DNA of 26,788 nucleotides, from NCBI GenBank assembly GCA_016212295.1, contig JACRGO010000223.1, forward strand, positions 1 through 26,788, read 5' to 3'. The notes under the pieces were generated by a model. It was given only the letters and a program-made list of their open reading frames with translations, was not told the DNA's origin and made no database searches. Positions 7,741 to 16,050 of this stretch are shown here, piece by piece. This DNA comes from Nitrospinota bacterium (GTDB lineage: Bacteria > Nitrospinota > Nitrospinia > JACRGO01). How positions within the stretch are numbered: the stretch's first letter is position 1; the number at the start of each line of letters is the position of its first letter. Made by a program: the position numbers and the translations under genes.

Positions 7741-8406
7741 ATGAGCGCCATTCTTATAGTTGATGATGATGAAAACAATATTTTTTTGATCCGGTGCTTC
7801 CTTGAAAAAGAGCGTTTCACGGTGTCCGAGGCCAGTTCAGGAGCCATGGCCATTGAGCTGGTTAAAAAAGGACCGCAGCCGGACCTGATTATCCTGGACA
7901 TCATGATGCCGGAAATGGACGGATACGAGGTCTGCACGGCCCTGAAAAGCAAGGAAGAAACAAGTCACATTCCAGTCATCATGTTGACCGCCAGGAACAC
8001 GACCGAGGACATGCTCAGGGGGCTCAACTGCGGCGCCTCGGACTATATAACCAAGCCCGTGAATTTCGAGGAACTCACGGCCAGGATCAGGACCCACCTG
8101 CGGATAAAGCAACTGGAAAGGGAATTGGTCAAGAGAGAAAAACTGGAGTCAATACTCCAGATGTCAGTGTCCATCCGGCACGAACTCAACAATCCCCTTA
8201 CAGGAATACTGGGGATGGCGGAGCTGATGGCTTTGAACGAAGAGATGCCCAAGTCCAAGAGGATCGAAATGGCGGCCATAATCCGCGACCAGAGCATCAG
8301 GATACGGGACATCGTGCAAAAGATGTCCAGGATAACGGACCCGGTGGCAAAGGGCGCCTATGACGTGGAAAAAATGATCGACATCCATAAATCCGTTGGT
8401 GAGTAA
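7741..8406 (+). CDS. Response regulator receiver with HisKA-like domain and no ATPase
   Basis: A 221-residue cytoplasmic protein. Residues 1-120 form a receiver domain: DDD near 8-10, phospho-acceptor Asp53 in LIILDIMMPEMDGYE, Thr83 and Lys105 (YITKPV). After a coiled linker (about 118-138, RIKQLERELVKREKLE) comes a histidine-kinase dimerisation segment with a candidate phospho-His147 in SIRHELNNPLTGILGMAELM. The protein ends after the second helix, with no HATPase domain and no N, G1 or G2 boxes. It therefore cannot phosphorylate itself as an ordinary kinase. It may act as a phosphorelay intermediate or a dimeric regulator. Its stop overlaps the start of the PilZ gene, pointing to a joint function. 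Confidence 0.85.
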   Translation: MSAILIVDDDENNIFLIRCFLEKERFTVSEASSGAMAIELVKKGPQPDLIILDIMMPEMDGYEVCTALKSKEETSHIPVIMLTARNTTEDMLRGLNCGASDYITKPVNFEELTARIRTHLRIKQLERELVKREKLESILQMSVSIRHELNNPLTGILGMAELMALNEEMPKSKRIEMAAIIRDQSIRIRDIVQKMSRITDPVAKGAYDVEKMIDIHKSVGE

Positions 8407-9361
8407 AGTGAAACTCCGGACCGGCCAAAAAATTCAACTGGAAATAATCAACGGGGGAGAGGAGGTCCGGTACGAGGGAGAGGTCCGCGAGATCAACCCG
8501 CCCATGTTCAGGGCGTATTTCCCGGACCAAAAGGAAAAAATCAAGTTCCCCCTGGGGTCCTTCCAGCACATACGCCTCCCTGGCAGCCATTCCAAAAAGG
8601 TCAGGGTGAAGATAGAACGCAACAACGCCGTCCCATTTATAGATCTGCGGATTCTGGGGAAAAAGAACGGGGGAAAAGGCATGGAGGAAAAAGGCGCAAG
8701 GATGGAAACAAGCTCTCTTAAGAAAATATTGAAAGAGGTGGACGACCGCGAATACATAAATATCCGGTCTTCACTTCGGGTGGCGGATTCCTTTCCCATT
8801 GAGTTCTATCTCCAGACCGGCAAAAGGGCCATGGAAAAAAAAGATGACTACACCAACACTCCCACCAAGGAAAGAAAGAAGCGCTTTCTGTTGGACAAGG
8901 GAATAGTCCCGCCCGCGATTTTCCAGAAAATTTCCGGCATGGAGGCAGATATGTTTGACGTGTTCGCCGATATTTACAGGAGGCAGGCCGTCATGGCGGG
9001 AAAGGACATAGGCATTGAAGACGAGGACAGCCTTGCTGAGAAAAAGGCCCTGGTTCCAGAGGAGAATACCGGGACCTGCATAGACATAAGCGGTAAAGGC
9101 CTGAAGTTTCTCTGCGGGACCCCGTTCAAGCCAAGGGACGTCTTGAAAATCATCATCTCACCAACCGCTGCTGTGCCCGGGTTTTCCGTCTCGGCCCTGG
9201 CGGAGGTCATAAAAACAGTCCTTGTGGAGGACGGTTTCCAATCTCAACGTTACGCGGTAATAGTAAAATACCACGCCATCAACGAAGAAGACCTGGGGTT
9301 GCTGACGCGGTACACGGTCCTGCGGCATACGGAATTGCAGGCGCGCGCCGGGAAAAAGTAA
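8396..9361 (+). CDS. PilZ-type c-di-GMP-binding protein with a long insert
   Basis: A 321-residue protein. Residues 1-115 form an N-terminal beta-rich region of YcgR-N type (LRTGQKIQLEI, EGEVREINPP). The PilZ signature is split: RSSLR (RxxxR, residues 124-128, followed by VADSFPIEFYL) and DISGKG (DxSxxG, 230-235). About 100 residues separate them, far more than the usual 20-30. The insert is helical and charged (MEKKDDYTNTPTKERKKRFL, ADMFDVFADIYRRQ). Both halves of the c-di-GMP motif are intact, so binding is plausible. Start is TTG 8396 or GTG 8399; both lie inside the end of the receiver-HisKA gene. A role in pilus or surface regulation is inferred from context only. Confidence 0.75.
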   Translation: MVSKVKLRTGQKIQLEIINGGEEVRYEGEVREINPPMFRAYFPDQKEKIKFPLGSFQHIRLPGSHSKKVRVKIERNNAVPFIDLRILGKKNGGKGMEEKGARMETSSLKKILKEVDDREYINIRSSLRVADSFPIEFYLQTGKRAMEKKDDYTNTPTKERKKRFLLDKGIVPPAIFQKISGMEADMFDVFADIYRRQAVMAGKDIGIEDEDSLAEKKALVPEENTGTCIDISGKGLKFLCGTPFKPRDVLKIIISPTAAVPGFSVSALAEVIKTVLVEDGFQSQRYAVIVKYHAINEEDLGLLTRYTVLRHTELQARAGKK

Positions 9362-9412
9362 GGTTTAAAAATTATTGGTTAACTGATTTTAATTTCAAGC
9401 GGAGACAGCCCC

Positions 9413-9639
9413 TTACCGTATTTCCCTCCAGAACAATAATTCCGGCGTTTCAGTGAATTTATCGGAGGCCATATTGATCTTTTCCAATCCGCTTGTGGAG
9501 GAATTGATCAAGCCTGCGGCAGCCACTTGGTGCCGGAATTGTTCTTCCTGTGCGTATACAAGGCTTCATAATTTTTTCATCGGACGTCTCCGCCGCTTAA
9601 AATAGGCCCGTAATCGTTTGAGCCGGTGGTCCAGTTCAT
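9413..9639 (-). pseudogene. Decayed third gene of the nucleotidyltransferase unit
   Basis: On the reverse strand an ATG at 9639 overlaps the nucleotidyltransferase stop (ATGA) and has a strong ggaggaacagcc ribosome binding site. It reads MNWTTGSNDYGPILSGGDVR and then stops. Beyond the stop, the frame after a shift reads AQEEQFRHQVAAAGLINSST, continues through LEKINMASDKFTETPELLFW and stops at 9413-9415. The good start signal and coherent downstream frame suggest a small real gene broken by a stop and a frameshift. I do not recognise the family. The rest of the gap 9362-9635 holds nothing else I can support. Confidence 0.4.
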
Positions 9640-10130
9640 GGCTGTTCCTCCTTGATTTCGGCGACTTTTTTAAACTCATACAAATTTTTAATGTACTCAA
9701 AGGCGCCGAGTTTTCTTGGATTGCGCTCTTCCCCAATGACAGCCTCCTTGGATTTTATTAATCCCTCAAGGCTGAGTATAGGAATATCCATATCAGAGTA
9801 TTTCGAAATTTCCTTGTATTTAACGGCGTCATCATAATATCCAAGCCCCGCCACATAACTGAATATATCCAGATAACCATATTTCGTTTTAAGGGCAAAG
9901 ACATATTGTTTGTTTAATATCCCGGATGTTATTGGAACATCCCACTTTGCCTCCATCTCATTAAGCGCCATTAAAAGCCGATTTTTATTGTCCTCGGTAT
10001 TATTATGCAGGATGTCCACATCGTAAGTCTGTTCAGGGCAGCCATGAAGAGATGTTGCTATGCCGCCTATGACAATGTATTCAACATTATGTTTGTTTAA
10101 GATTTGGATAATTTCCCTAGGATTGAACAA
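9636..10130 (-). CDS. Small nucleotidyltransferase (MNT/AbiEii-like fold)
   Basis: A 164-residue protein with the minimal nucleotidyltransferase signature: GG at 22-23 (VIGGIATSLHG) followed by a DxD pair, Asp37 and Asp39, in EQTYDVDIL. A later GYLDIF could give the third acidic residue. Such standalone proteins belong to a broad group that includes MNT antitoxins, AbiEii toxins and DUF6036-like proteins. The start at 10130 lies inside the end of the 64-residue upstream gene (34-base overlap), and its stop overlaps the start of a decayed third gene. The compact overlapping unit with a small basic partner suggests a toxin-antitoxin-like module, which I cannot demonstrate. Confidence 0.75.
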   Translation of the reverse strand: MFNPREIIQILNKHNVEYIVIGGIATSLHGCPEQTYDVDILHNNTEDNKNRLLMALNEMEAKWDVPITSGILNKQYVFALKTKYGYLDIFSYVAGLGYYDDAVKYKEISKYSDMDIPILSLEGLIKSKEAVIGEERNPRKLGAFEYIKNLYEFKKVAEIKEEQP

Positions 10131-10291
10131 TTTATCCTCTCCTCTTTTTTCTTCCTGTCCTCGGGCTCCGGCAGAAGTCCCAATTTTTCAGCCTCCCTCA
10201 CCGAGCTGATCAATGCCTCCAACCTCTCCTCCGGGGCGCTTCGCAGATTTCTTTTTAACGTCTCCATATCCACAAGAGATAATTTCCCCAT
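10097..10291 (-). CDS. Small charged protein upstream of the nucleotidyltransferase
   Basis: A 64-residue, highly charged helical protein (MGKLSLVDMETLKRNLRSAP, then EERLEALISSVREAEKLG). The ATG at 10291 has a good ribosome binding site (ggaggcggttttag). No domain is recognised. Its 3' end overlaps the nucleotidyltransferase start, so the two are translationally coupled, and it could be that protein's partner. Codon choice and start signals support a real gene despite its size. Confidence 0.6.
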   Translation of the reverse strand: MGKLSLVDMETLKRNLRSAPEERLEALISSVREAEKLGLLPEPEDRKKKEERINCSILGKLSKS

Positions 10292-10433
10292 CTAAAACCG
10301 CCTCCCTCCAATTCTTTTTGATTATATGCCTTCCGTTCAAGTTGAACTTATAGTCCTTTGGACGAGGCCATTAGCCGCTGGTCATTAGGGCGTCTTCCTG
10401 CTTATCAATGACAAATGACTATTGCCTTTTGTT

Positions 10434-13400
10434 TTAATCGCCTACCTTTTTCCAATAAAGCTTTTTGACTAACCCAATAGGACTCCATGTGCTTCCGCCG
10501 GCGAGATTGAAACCGCTTGTGCTTCCCCGGCCCCGGCCTGACTCTCCAACAACCACATGGCTCCCTCCGCCCGCCACTCCGATGCCGGATACTCTCCCCT
10601 CCCCCATTGAAACGATGAATTTGGCCTTTCCTTCGCTCACGTCTTTCATGGCCGAACCAACGCTAAGGTCAAAAGTGGTTGCCGCGCCGCTCCCCTGGAA
10701 GGTTGAGGGGCTGCCCAGATCAAAGACAATAAGATAGCTTCCTCCAAAAGAACATCCAAGGGTCCCGGCCGCGGGAGGATCAAAGACCAGGAACAGGGCC
10801 TGGAGCTGGCCGTTGGACGTGTTGTTAAAAATAACAGGGGACGAGATAAGCTTGGCGTTGGAGAGTGACCCGGCTGCCGCCGCGCCGATGCTATTGCCGC
10901 TGGCGTCCACTCGAGTTCCGCCAACCGCGCTGATATTGACCGATATGGCGTCAGTGATTTGCGGAGTGGCCGGATTGATAACGGCAAAATAGAATTTAGC
11001 CGGGTTCGCGTCGTTAGCCGCGTCATCATAGGCCCCGGAACCCGACACCATTAAATTCGGGGCGTCGTTCGACTCGGCGTCATAGTCCCATATGGCCGGG
11101 GAGTAATAAAATGGATTGCCCATATTAGGGTCCGCCAAAACGCCGGCCTTTGTCAATTGGGTCTTTGACCAAGCCAACGCGTTGGAATTGCTGGTGTTGA
11201 AATGCCACACACGGCCTTTTAAATCCACCTGGTAGCTGGCGCGGACAAGGCTTCCTGTTTTCTTTATGATGGAGACGGAATCCGCAAAAAGCCCGTACTG
11301 GACCACTGTGCCGGCGCCATCCATTTCTATATCACTTCTCAAAAGCGTTCCATCCTCTATATTTATCGCGTGATAAATTTCTCCCTTGGTATCAGCGTAG
11401 TTCGTATCGTCGTACCCGGAACCGGCGAATAATACCCACTTATAAGTTCCGCCGTCGTTTATCCTGCCAAAAGCGGGAAGGGACCATGTTTCTCCAAGGG
11501 TGGGGCTGTAAGACGCGCTTAGGGCCGTGTTCTTTGTGTGCCACAGGAGGCTGAAGGGGGCGACGCCATTGTCGTAGCGTTTGTCTGTTGCCCAAGCGGC
11601 GCCGTTATAATCGTTTGCTCCATTTGGATGGGTGACATCCAGGGCAAAATAATTTTTCCCGCCGGGGCCCATGCCGCTGACTATCACCGTGTGCCATTTA
11701 CCGTCCGCGAACTGTACATCATTGACCTTGGGTGAAGAGGAAACCCCATAGATATGGTTAGCCGGGTTTTCCACCTGGCCGGTAAAACCCGAGGGATTGG
11801 GAGAAGCCATGGCGTTGTCGTACAGGGTTTTGAGATTTGGAAGGAGATCGGGCGGAACATAAGCAAATACTTCATCTCCAGTGCCTAGGTTAAAGGCATG
11901 GAACATGCCGTCGTTGCCGCCGGTGTATACCGTGGGCTTCTGCCCCCGGCTTGAAAACAGGGTCTGAAAATCGGTCCGGCCGGCCAGGTTGTCCTCTACG
12001 ACTATCGGCTTGCCCACGGCCACGGGGACCACATTCGTTATATCTCCCAACCAGCATTGGCGGGCTGATTCCACGGTCCCGTCCTTGTTTTGGTCCACTC
12101 CGCCCAAGGCGAAATTGATAATGGCCCTGGCATAGCCTTCCGCTACCCCCCATCCGGCCAAGGTGTTGATGGCGCTCCAATTCGCCGCCGTGAGGTTAAG
12201 CAGCGTCCCGTTTAATTGAGAGGTGTACACGCTTCTGCCGCCCCACGGCTTTAGATAAAAAGCCCCTTTGTAGCTATAGGCTGTGCTGACTCCGCTGACC
12301 ATAAAGTTAGCGCTGGAACCCACATACTGGTAACTGACCAGGTTCGAGGCTTTGCAGGCAGAGCCGGTTTTACAATAAAGGGCCCTGTCCGTGTATTGAT
12401 AAGTATCGGCCCCGACAGCTATGGTGGCTGGTGGATCACTGATTCCGTCCCCGTTTATGTCCGTGGTGAAGGAAGCAGCGGCCACACCGGCATTTACAAC
12501 GGCTTTGGTGAGGTTGGCGTCCGCGGCTGAAACAAACAGCGTGTTAGGGGCGTCCCATAGGAAGCGGTCGTTCACCAGGTCCACGGCCCTGAGGTGGCCT
12601 CTCCATTCCGGGTAATCGCTGGAGGCCAGAATCCCCACGTTATTTGTCACAAAGGTCCCGCCGGAGGAGGTGGTGGTGGGCGCGCCGGTGACGAAGTCAC
12701 CTGCCGCTATGGCGGCGGCGATGTTGAGCAGGGCCGTTTTCAGTTGGGTCCTGTCACTTACGAAAAAGGCGTAATCCCTGCAGCCGGCGGTCCCGGTTTT
12801 ACAGCTTGCAGTGTCTGGGATGGCGGTTTTGTCCAGGCCGTAGAAGGGGTCGCTCGCGTCCGTGCCTCCCTTTCTGGCGATTTCATTCAGGTTCTCACGC
12901 AGAGACGCGAAATTTCCAGGCGAGCTTTTATTAAAGTCCAGGACCCCTATTACAAAGGTTTTCACCTGAGTTTTTTTACCGGCAACCTTTTCCAGGTTAT
13001 ACAATTCTTGAGCGTACCCGGCGGCGTCGACGAAAGCGCTGTTAGCGCCGAAACCGTCCGCCAGGTATATAATATAATTCTTGGTGAAGCAGCCTGAGCT
13101 AGAATTGCCGTCCGAAGGTATCACCTGGTCGGCGAAATAATCATAGGCGTCATTATAGTCATTTGCGTCCCCGGTTTTTTTAAAAACGTATTTTACCCGG
13201 TCATCACTCGCCGCGGCATCGTCCAGGGCTAGCCCGCCGTCTTTTTGCAACGCCAGGAATTTTTTAATGACAGTCACTTCGTCCGCGTTGGCGTCCGCCG
13301 CGCCCCTGGGTCCGTTTTGGGTCAGAGATCCAGCAGGGTTGGAGTCAATTTTGACCAATAACTTCCCGGCGTCAGCCGGATGCATGGGATATGACGCGTT

Positions 13401-13913
13401 TAAGGGGGGATAATTTCCGGCGCCAAGGTCCGCGTAATATTTAAAATAGTAGGGAATGTTATTGTGTCCGCCGACAAATGAGGCGGTGTTTCCTTGATAT
13501 CCGCCAGGATATGGACTGGACGTGCCATAATAGTCATGCCCGTGTTCTTCCGCTTCGAAATAGGTATAGTATCCTGTCTGGTTATAGGCCATGAAGCCAT
13601 AGTTGATTACACTCTTGGTCGCATCCAGGACCCCGGTCCCGGAAAATCCGGCAAGCACGTCCTTGACCATGTAAAACCTGCTGTTTATGGCGGCGTCATC
13701 GCCCTTGTTTTCATTAACCGCGCCTGTCCCGTCGTCACTGGCCGGACGCGTCATGAACTTATCAGTGGCGGTTATAAGCAAGACATTGGGCTTGCTGGCG
13801 TCAACTATTCCGCCCACCTCTCTAAGGATATTGAGTTTGGCGTAAGAAGGTCCCGCGTGGGCCATGATAAACGCCATTGCGATAATTATGGGGAAAAATA
13901 TTTTCCTTTTCAT
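10434..13913 (-). CDS. pilY1: PilY1-family type IV pilus tip protein
   Basis: A 1159-residue exported protein. I chose the ATG at 13913 (MKRKIFFPIIIAMAFIMAHA, signal peptide ending PSYA) because aaggaggg sits eight bases upstream; the frame opens slightly earlier at 13937. The N-terminal half is von Willebrand A-like (KPNVLLITATDKF, NYIIYLADGFGANSAF, VKTFVIGVLDFNK, and a late segment DYAFFVSDRTQLKTALLNIAAAI). The C-terminal half is the PilY1 beta-propeller (VYTGGNDGMFHAFNLGTGDE, VFAYVPPDLLPNLKTLYD, FAGSGYDDTNYAD). DQNKDGTVES and DINGDGISD are candidate calcium loops. PilY1 sits at the pilus tip and controls extension and adhesion. It is the last gene of the left arm, 143 bases after pilX. Confidence 0.92.
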   Translation of the reverse strand: MKRKIFFPIIIAMAFIMAHAGPSYAKLNILREVGGIVDASKPNVLLITATDKFMTRPASDDGTGAVNENKGDDAAINSRFYMVKDVLAGFSGTGVLDATKSVINYGFMAYNQTGYYTYFEAEEHGHDYYGTSSPYPGGYQGNTASFVGGHNNIPYYFKYYADLGAGNYPPLNASYPMHPADAGKLLVKIDSNPAGSLTQNGPRGAADANADEVTVIKKFLALQKDGGLALDDAAASDDRVKYVFKKTGDANDYNDAYDYFADQVIPSDGNSSSGCFTKNYIIYLADGFGANSAFVDAAGYAQELYNLEKVAGKKTQVKTFVIGVLDFNKSSPGNFASLRENLNEIARKGGTDASDPFYGLDKTAIPDTASCKTGTAGCRDYAFFVSDRTQLKTALLNIAAAIAAGDFVTGAPTTTSSGGTFVTNNVGILASSDYPEWRGHLRAVDLVNDRFLWDAPNTLFVSAADANLTKAVVNAGVAAASFTTDINGDGISDPPATIAVGADTYQYTDRALYCKTGSACKASNLVSYQYVGSSANFMVSGVSTAYSYKGAFYLKPWGGRSVYTSQLNGTLLNLTAANWSAINTLAGWGVAEGYARAIINFALGGVDQNKDGTVESARQCWLGDITNVVPVAVGKPIVVEDNLAGRTDFQTLFSSRGQKPTVYTGGNDGMFHAFNLGTGDEVFAYVPPDLLPNLKTLYDNAMASPNPSGFTGQVENPANHIYGVSSSPKVNDVQFADGKWHTVIVSGMGPGGKNYFALDVTHPNGANDYNGAAWATDKRYDNGVAPFSLLWHTKNTALSASYSPTLGETWSLPAFGRINDGGTYKWVLFAGSGYDDTNYADTKGEIYHAINIEDGTLLRSDIEMDGAGTVVQYGLFADSVSIIKKTGSLVRASYQVDLKGRVWHFNTSNSNALAWSKTQLTKAGVLADPNMGNPFYYSPAIWDYDAESNDAPNLMVSGSGAYDDAANDANPAKFYFAVINPATPQITDAISVNISAVGGTRVDASGNSIGAAAAGSLSNAKLISSPVIFNNTSNGQLQALFLVFDPPAAGTLGCSFGGSYLIVFDLGSPSTFQGSGAATTFDLSVGSAMKDVSEGKAKFIVSMGEGRVSGIGVAGGGSHVVVGESGRGRGSTSGFNLAGGSTWSPIGLVKKLYWKKVGD

Positions 13914-13933
13914 TGCAAGTCCCTCCTTGTTAG

Positions 13934-14045
13934 TCATGCGTCATGTGTCATGTGTCATGCGTCATGCGTCATGCGTTGTGTGTTGTGTGTCATAAATTGT
14001 GTGTCATGCGTTGTGCGCTCATGGCACATGACTCATGACGCATTG
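13934..14045. repeat. Exact 7-bp period repeat ending in inverted units
   Basis: From 13934 sixteen consecutive 7-base units keep register: tcatgcg, tcatgtg twice, tcatgcg three times, ttgtgtg twice, tcataaa, ttgtgtg, tcatgcg, ttgtgcg, then ctcatgg, cacatga, ctcatga, cgcattg. The last four are in the opposite sense and could pair with the first ones. The repeat lies between pilX and pilY1, just upstream of the pilY1 ribosome binding site. Confidence 0.85.
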
Positions 14046-14056
14046 AACTACCACGA

Positions 14057-14650
14057 TTAGTTTGACCACGCGGCCTCGCCAGTGGCAACGCCTGTGTTTC
14101 CCCCGGTAAGGTCCTTCCCTCCGTATGTGGAGTAATTTTGGTTAAATTCAAAATATTCCTCCAGGGTCTTCATCGCGGTGGTTCCACCAGTGGTGACGGT
14201 TCCCTTGGAAGTGAGGAAGACTTTTTTATTCACGTCAGCGGTGTAGCTGCCGTCGCCGTCGTTATCGTCCAGTACGGAGATCCTGAATGTTCCCCTGCCC
14301 ACGACGTTGGAAGACAAATAGCCCGTTATATTTGTTCCTTTAACCGTATCACCGGCTGCAACGGGATTATTCCCATTGGTTAAATACGTGTTCCATCCGG
14401 TGGTTGTATTGAAATTGGAACTCAAAAAATTCCTCCCTGCCTCCAGTCCGGCGTCGGCCACGTAAAAGAGGTCCTGGGTGGCCTTGTAGTTAGAGCCGAT
14501 CTTTACATCCGTCCCTGTGGTCATGATGGCGGCGGTTGCAAGCAAGGTGAGGACAAACATGACCAGCAGAGCGGTCACTAGCGCAATGCCTGACTCACCG
14601 GATTTAGTTGTCCGGAAGGCGTCATTTAAGGAAAATTTGTTTTTTTTCAT
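14057..14650 (-). CDS. pilX: PilX-like minor pilin
   Basis: A 197-residue prepilin-like protein with a long N-terminal leader ending SGESG, followed by the hydrophobic IALVTALLVMFVLTLLATAA. The Glu at position 5 of the mature form is absent, as usual for PilX/GspK types, which start the pilus tip. TGTDVKIGSNYKATQDLFYVADAGLEAGRNF is typical of PilX N-terminal domains. The start has aaggagcg upstream. It follows pilW by 11 bases and precedes pilY1, the usual order. A paralogue lies at 19007-19534. Confidence 0.85.
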   Translation of the reverse strand: MKKNKFSLNDAFRTTKSGESGIALVTALLVMFVLTLLATAAIMTTGTDVKIGSNYKATQDLFYVADAGLEAGRNFLSSNFNTTTGWNTYLTNGNNPVAAGDTVKGTNITGYLSSNVVGRGTFRISVLDDNDGDGSYTADVNKKVFLTSKGTVTTGGTTAMKTLEEYFEFNQNYSTYGGKDLTGGNTGVATGEAAWSN

Positions 14651-14661
14651 GAAAGCGCTCC

Positions 14662-15372
14662 TTATAATCCCAGGTTTCTGGGCCTTACGTAAGCCTTCAA
14701 GGTCCGGGTCCTGTGGCCGTCTCCGTTCACGGGATGCGTGTAATCAGGGTCTGGCTTTTCCGTCCTGGAGGTGATGGATATTTTTATGAGCCTTATTTTC
14801 GACCGTATAGCGGTGGCAACCTCGTCCTTGTCATAATAGGCAAAAGACAAAGCTGTTATATTCTCAGCTATGGGCTGTGCCCCTCCGGAGTTACCCCATG
14901 CGGCGCCGCCCCATGTCCAATCCTGCCGGACAAGGTTAGTCCCGCTCAAGGAGTATCTCACCATCTCGGTAAAGGCATTTGCCTCGCCTGAAACGCTGAA
15001 TATATCTCCCTCGAAGGTTATGGAGTTGGCCCCGGCTTCTTCAATATCATCGGCTGATGAGTCTGTCGTAAAGGGAGGAGTTCCCGGGACGACATCAGTG
15101 CTTGGCGCGTTAACGCCGGTAAGCCATTGTTCCGCTATATAGCCGGCCATCTGCAAATCGCGTGTAATAAAATCCAGGCCCACCCTGGCGTTTTGAAGGG
15201 CCTCGGTCAGTTGGTCCTGGGTGCCGTAAGTCTTTTCCTGGGAAAGGAATACCTTGTAAACCCCTGTCAAAAGGACCAGGGAAAGCGCCATGGCTATCAG
15301 GATTTCCACGATGGTGAAGCCCTGCCTGTTCCCTTTAAGCCGTCCTGGATTTTTTTTGCAAGAGTTTTTCAT
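14662..15372 (-). CDS. pilW: PilW-like minor pilin
   Basis: A 236-residue prepilin. The cleavage motif is NRQG followed by FTIVEILIAMALSLVLLTG with Glu at mature position 5. GLDFITRDLQMAGY is the signature helix of PilW proteins. The C-terminal half (QPIAENITALSFAYYD, SRTEKPDPDYTHP, HRTRTLKAYVRPRNL) matches the + strand PilW at 18296-19003 closely, so the two are paralogues. No clear ribosome binding site precedes the ATG, so translation may be coupled to pilV, 21 bases upstream. Minor pilins of this kind form the pilus initiation complex in the inner membrane. Confidence 0.87.
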   Translation of the reverse strand: MKNSCKKNPGRLKGNRQGFTIVEILIAMALSLVLLTGVYKVFLSQEKTYGTQDQLTEALQNARVGLDFITRDLQMAGYIAEQWLTGVNAPSTDVVPGTPPFTTDSSADDIEEAGANSITFEGDIFSVSGEANAFTEMVRYSLSGTNLVRQDWTWGGAAWGNSGGAQPIAENITALSFAYYDKDEVATAIRSKIRLIKISITSRTEKPDPDYTHPVNGDGHRTRTLKAYVRPRNLGL

Positions 15373-15393
15373 TTGTAATTGGCCACTCGCGGT

Positions 15394-15858
15394 TCAATCC
15401 CTGCTCTTAATGGTGGACACGGTAACTTTCCTGGTCTTTCCCAAGGCGTCCAGCCAACTGACAATGACCGCGATGTCCTTGCGGGTGGCCGGGTTCTCAA
15501 TATCAGTCCTGTCCCATATATTAATGGAGCGGGTAAAAATTCCGCCTGCTCCAGCCACGCCGTTTTCGTCCACCTGAGTTTCCTGGACATCGGCGGCTGC
15601 AACGCTAAGGAGTCCGGCCGCGGAATTGTTGGCCGCGGTTAAATCGTCCAAGGCGCCGTTGAAAAAGTTAAGATTCATGATTTCCTCCAGCTTGTCCTGC
15701 GCCAGGGCCGTGGCGATGGTATAGCTTTCACTGAAGGAATTAGTCCTTATGACCGAGGTGCTGATCTTGGCAAGGCCGATCAAGGCAATAGACAATATGA
15801 CCATGGCCATCAACATTTCCACCATTGTAAAGCCGGATTGTTTGTAAAGGTTTTTCAT
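15394..15858 (-). CDS. pilV: PilV-like minor pilin
   Basis: A 154-residue prepilin with leader MKNLYKQSG and mature start FTMVEMLMAMVILSIALIGL (Glu5 present). YTIATALAQDKLEEIMN is the usual PilV segment. The C-terminal part (VDENGVAGAGGIFTR, IAVIVSWLDALGKTRKVTV) aligns by eye with the + strand PilV at 17901-18299 (IDENGTAGSGIFTR, LNISVSWTDSRLRTVTF). Such proteins help prime pilus assembly. Ribosome binding site is weak (aaaaaga). Confidence 0.87.
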   Translation of the reverse strand: MKNLYKQSGFTMVEMLMAMVILSIALIGLAKISTSVIRTNSFSESYTIATALAQDKLEEIMNLNFFNGALDDLTAANNSAAGLLSVAAADVQETQVDENGVAGAGGIFTRSINIWDRTDIENPATRKDIAVIVSWLDALGKTRKVTVSTIKSRD

Positions 15859-15917
15859 TCTTTTTGTGTTAGTTTAGTTTTTTGCTGACATTTTAGATGT
15901 TTGAAGAAAGGCTGCCT

Positions 15918-16033
15918 GAACCACGAATTAACACGAATTTCATAAAACTACTCTTTTCCGTTCAAACTCTTAGCGCCGGTAGACTTCTTCCTTTAAAAAT
16001 AATTCGTGTTCATTAGTGTCCATTCGTGGTTCC
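15918..16033. repeat. Inverted-arm intergenic repeat
   Basis: Arms gaaccacgaattaacacgaa (from 15918) and aattcgtgttcattagtgtc plus cattcgtggttcc (16001-16033) are approximate reverse complements about 60 bases apart. It occupies most of the gap between pilV and fimT, and no gene is seen there. Confidence 0.75.
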
Positions 16034-16050
16034 TTTTTCCATCCTTCCAA

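Noticed and set aside
10434-13913. Diversity-generating retroelement target in PilY1
   Set aside because: No reverse transcriptase and no template repeat were seen in the window.
13934-14045. CRISPR array
   Set aside because: Units are seven bases with no spacers, and no cas genes are present.
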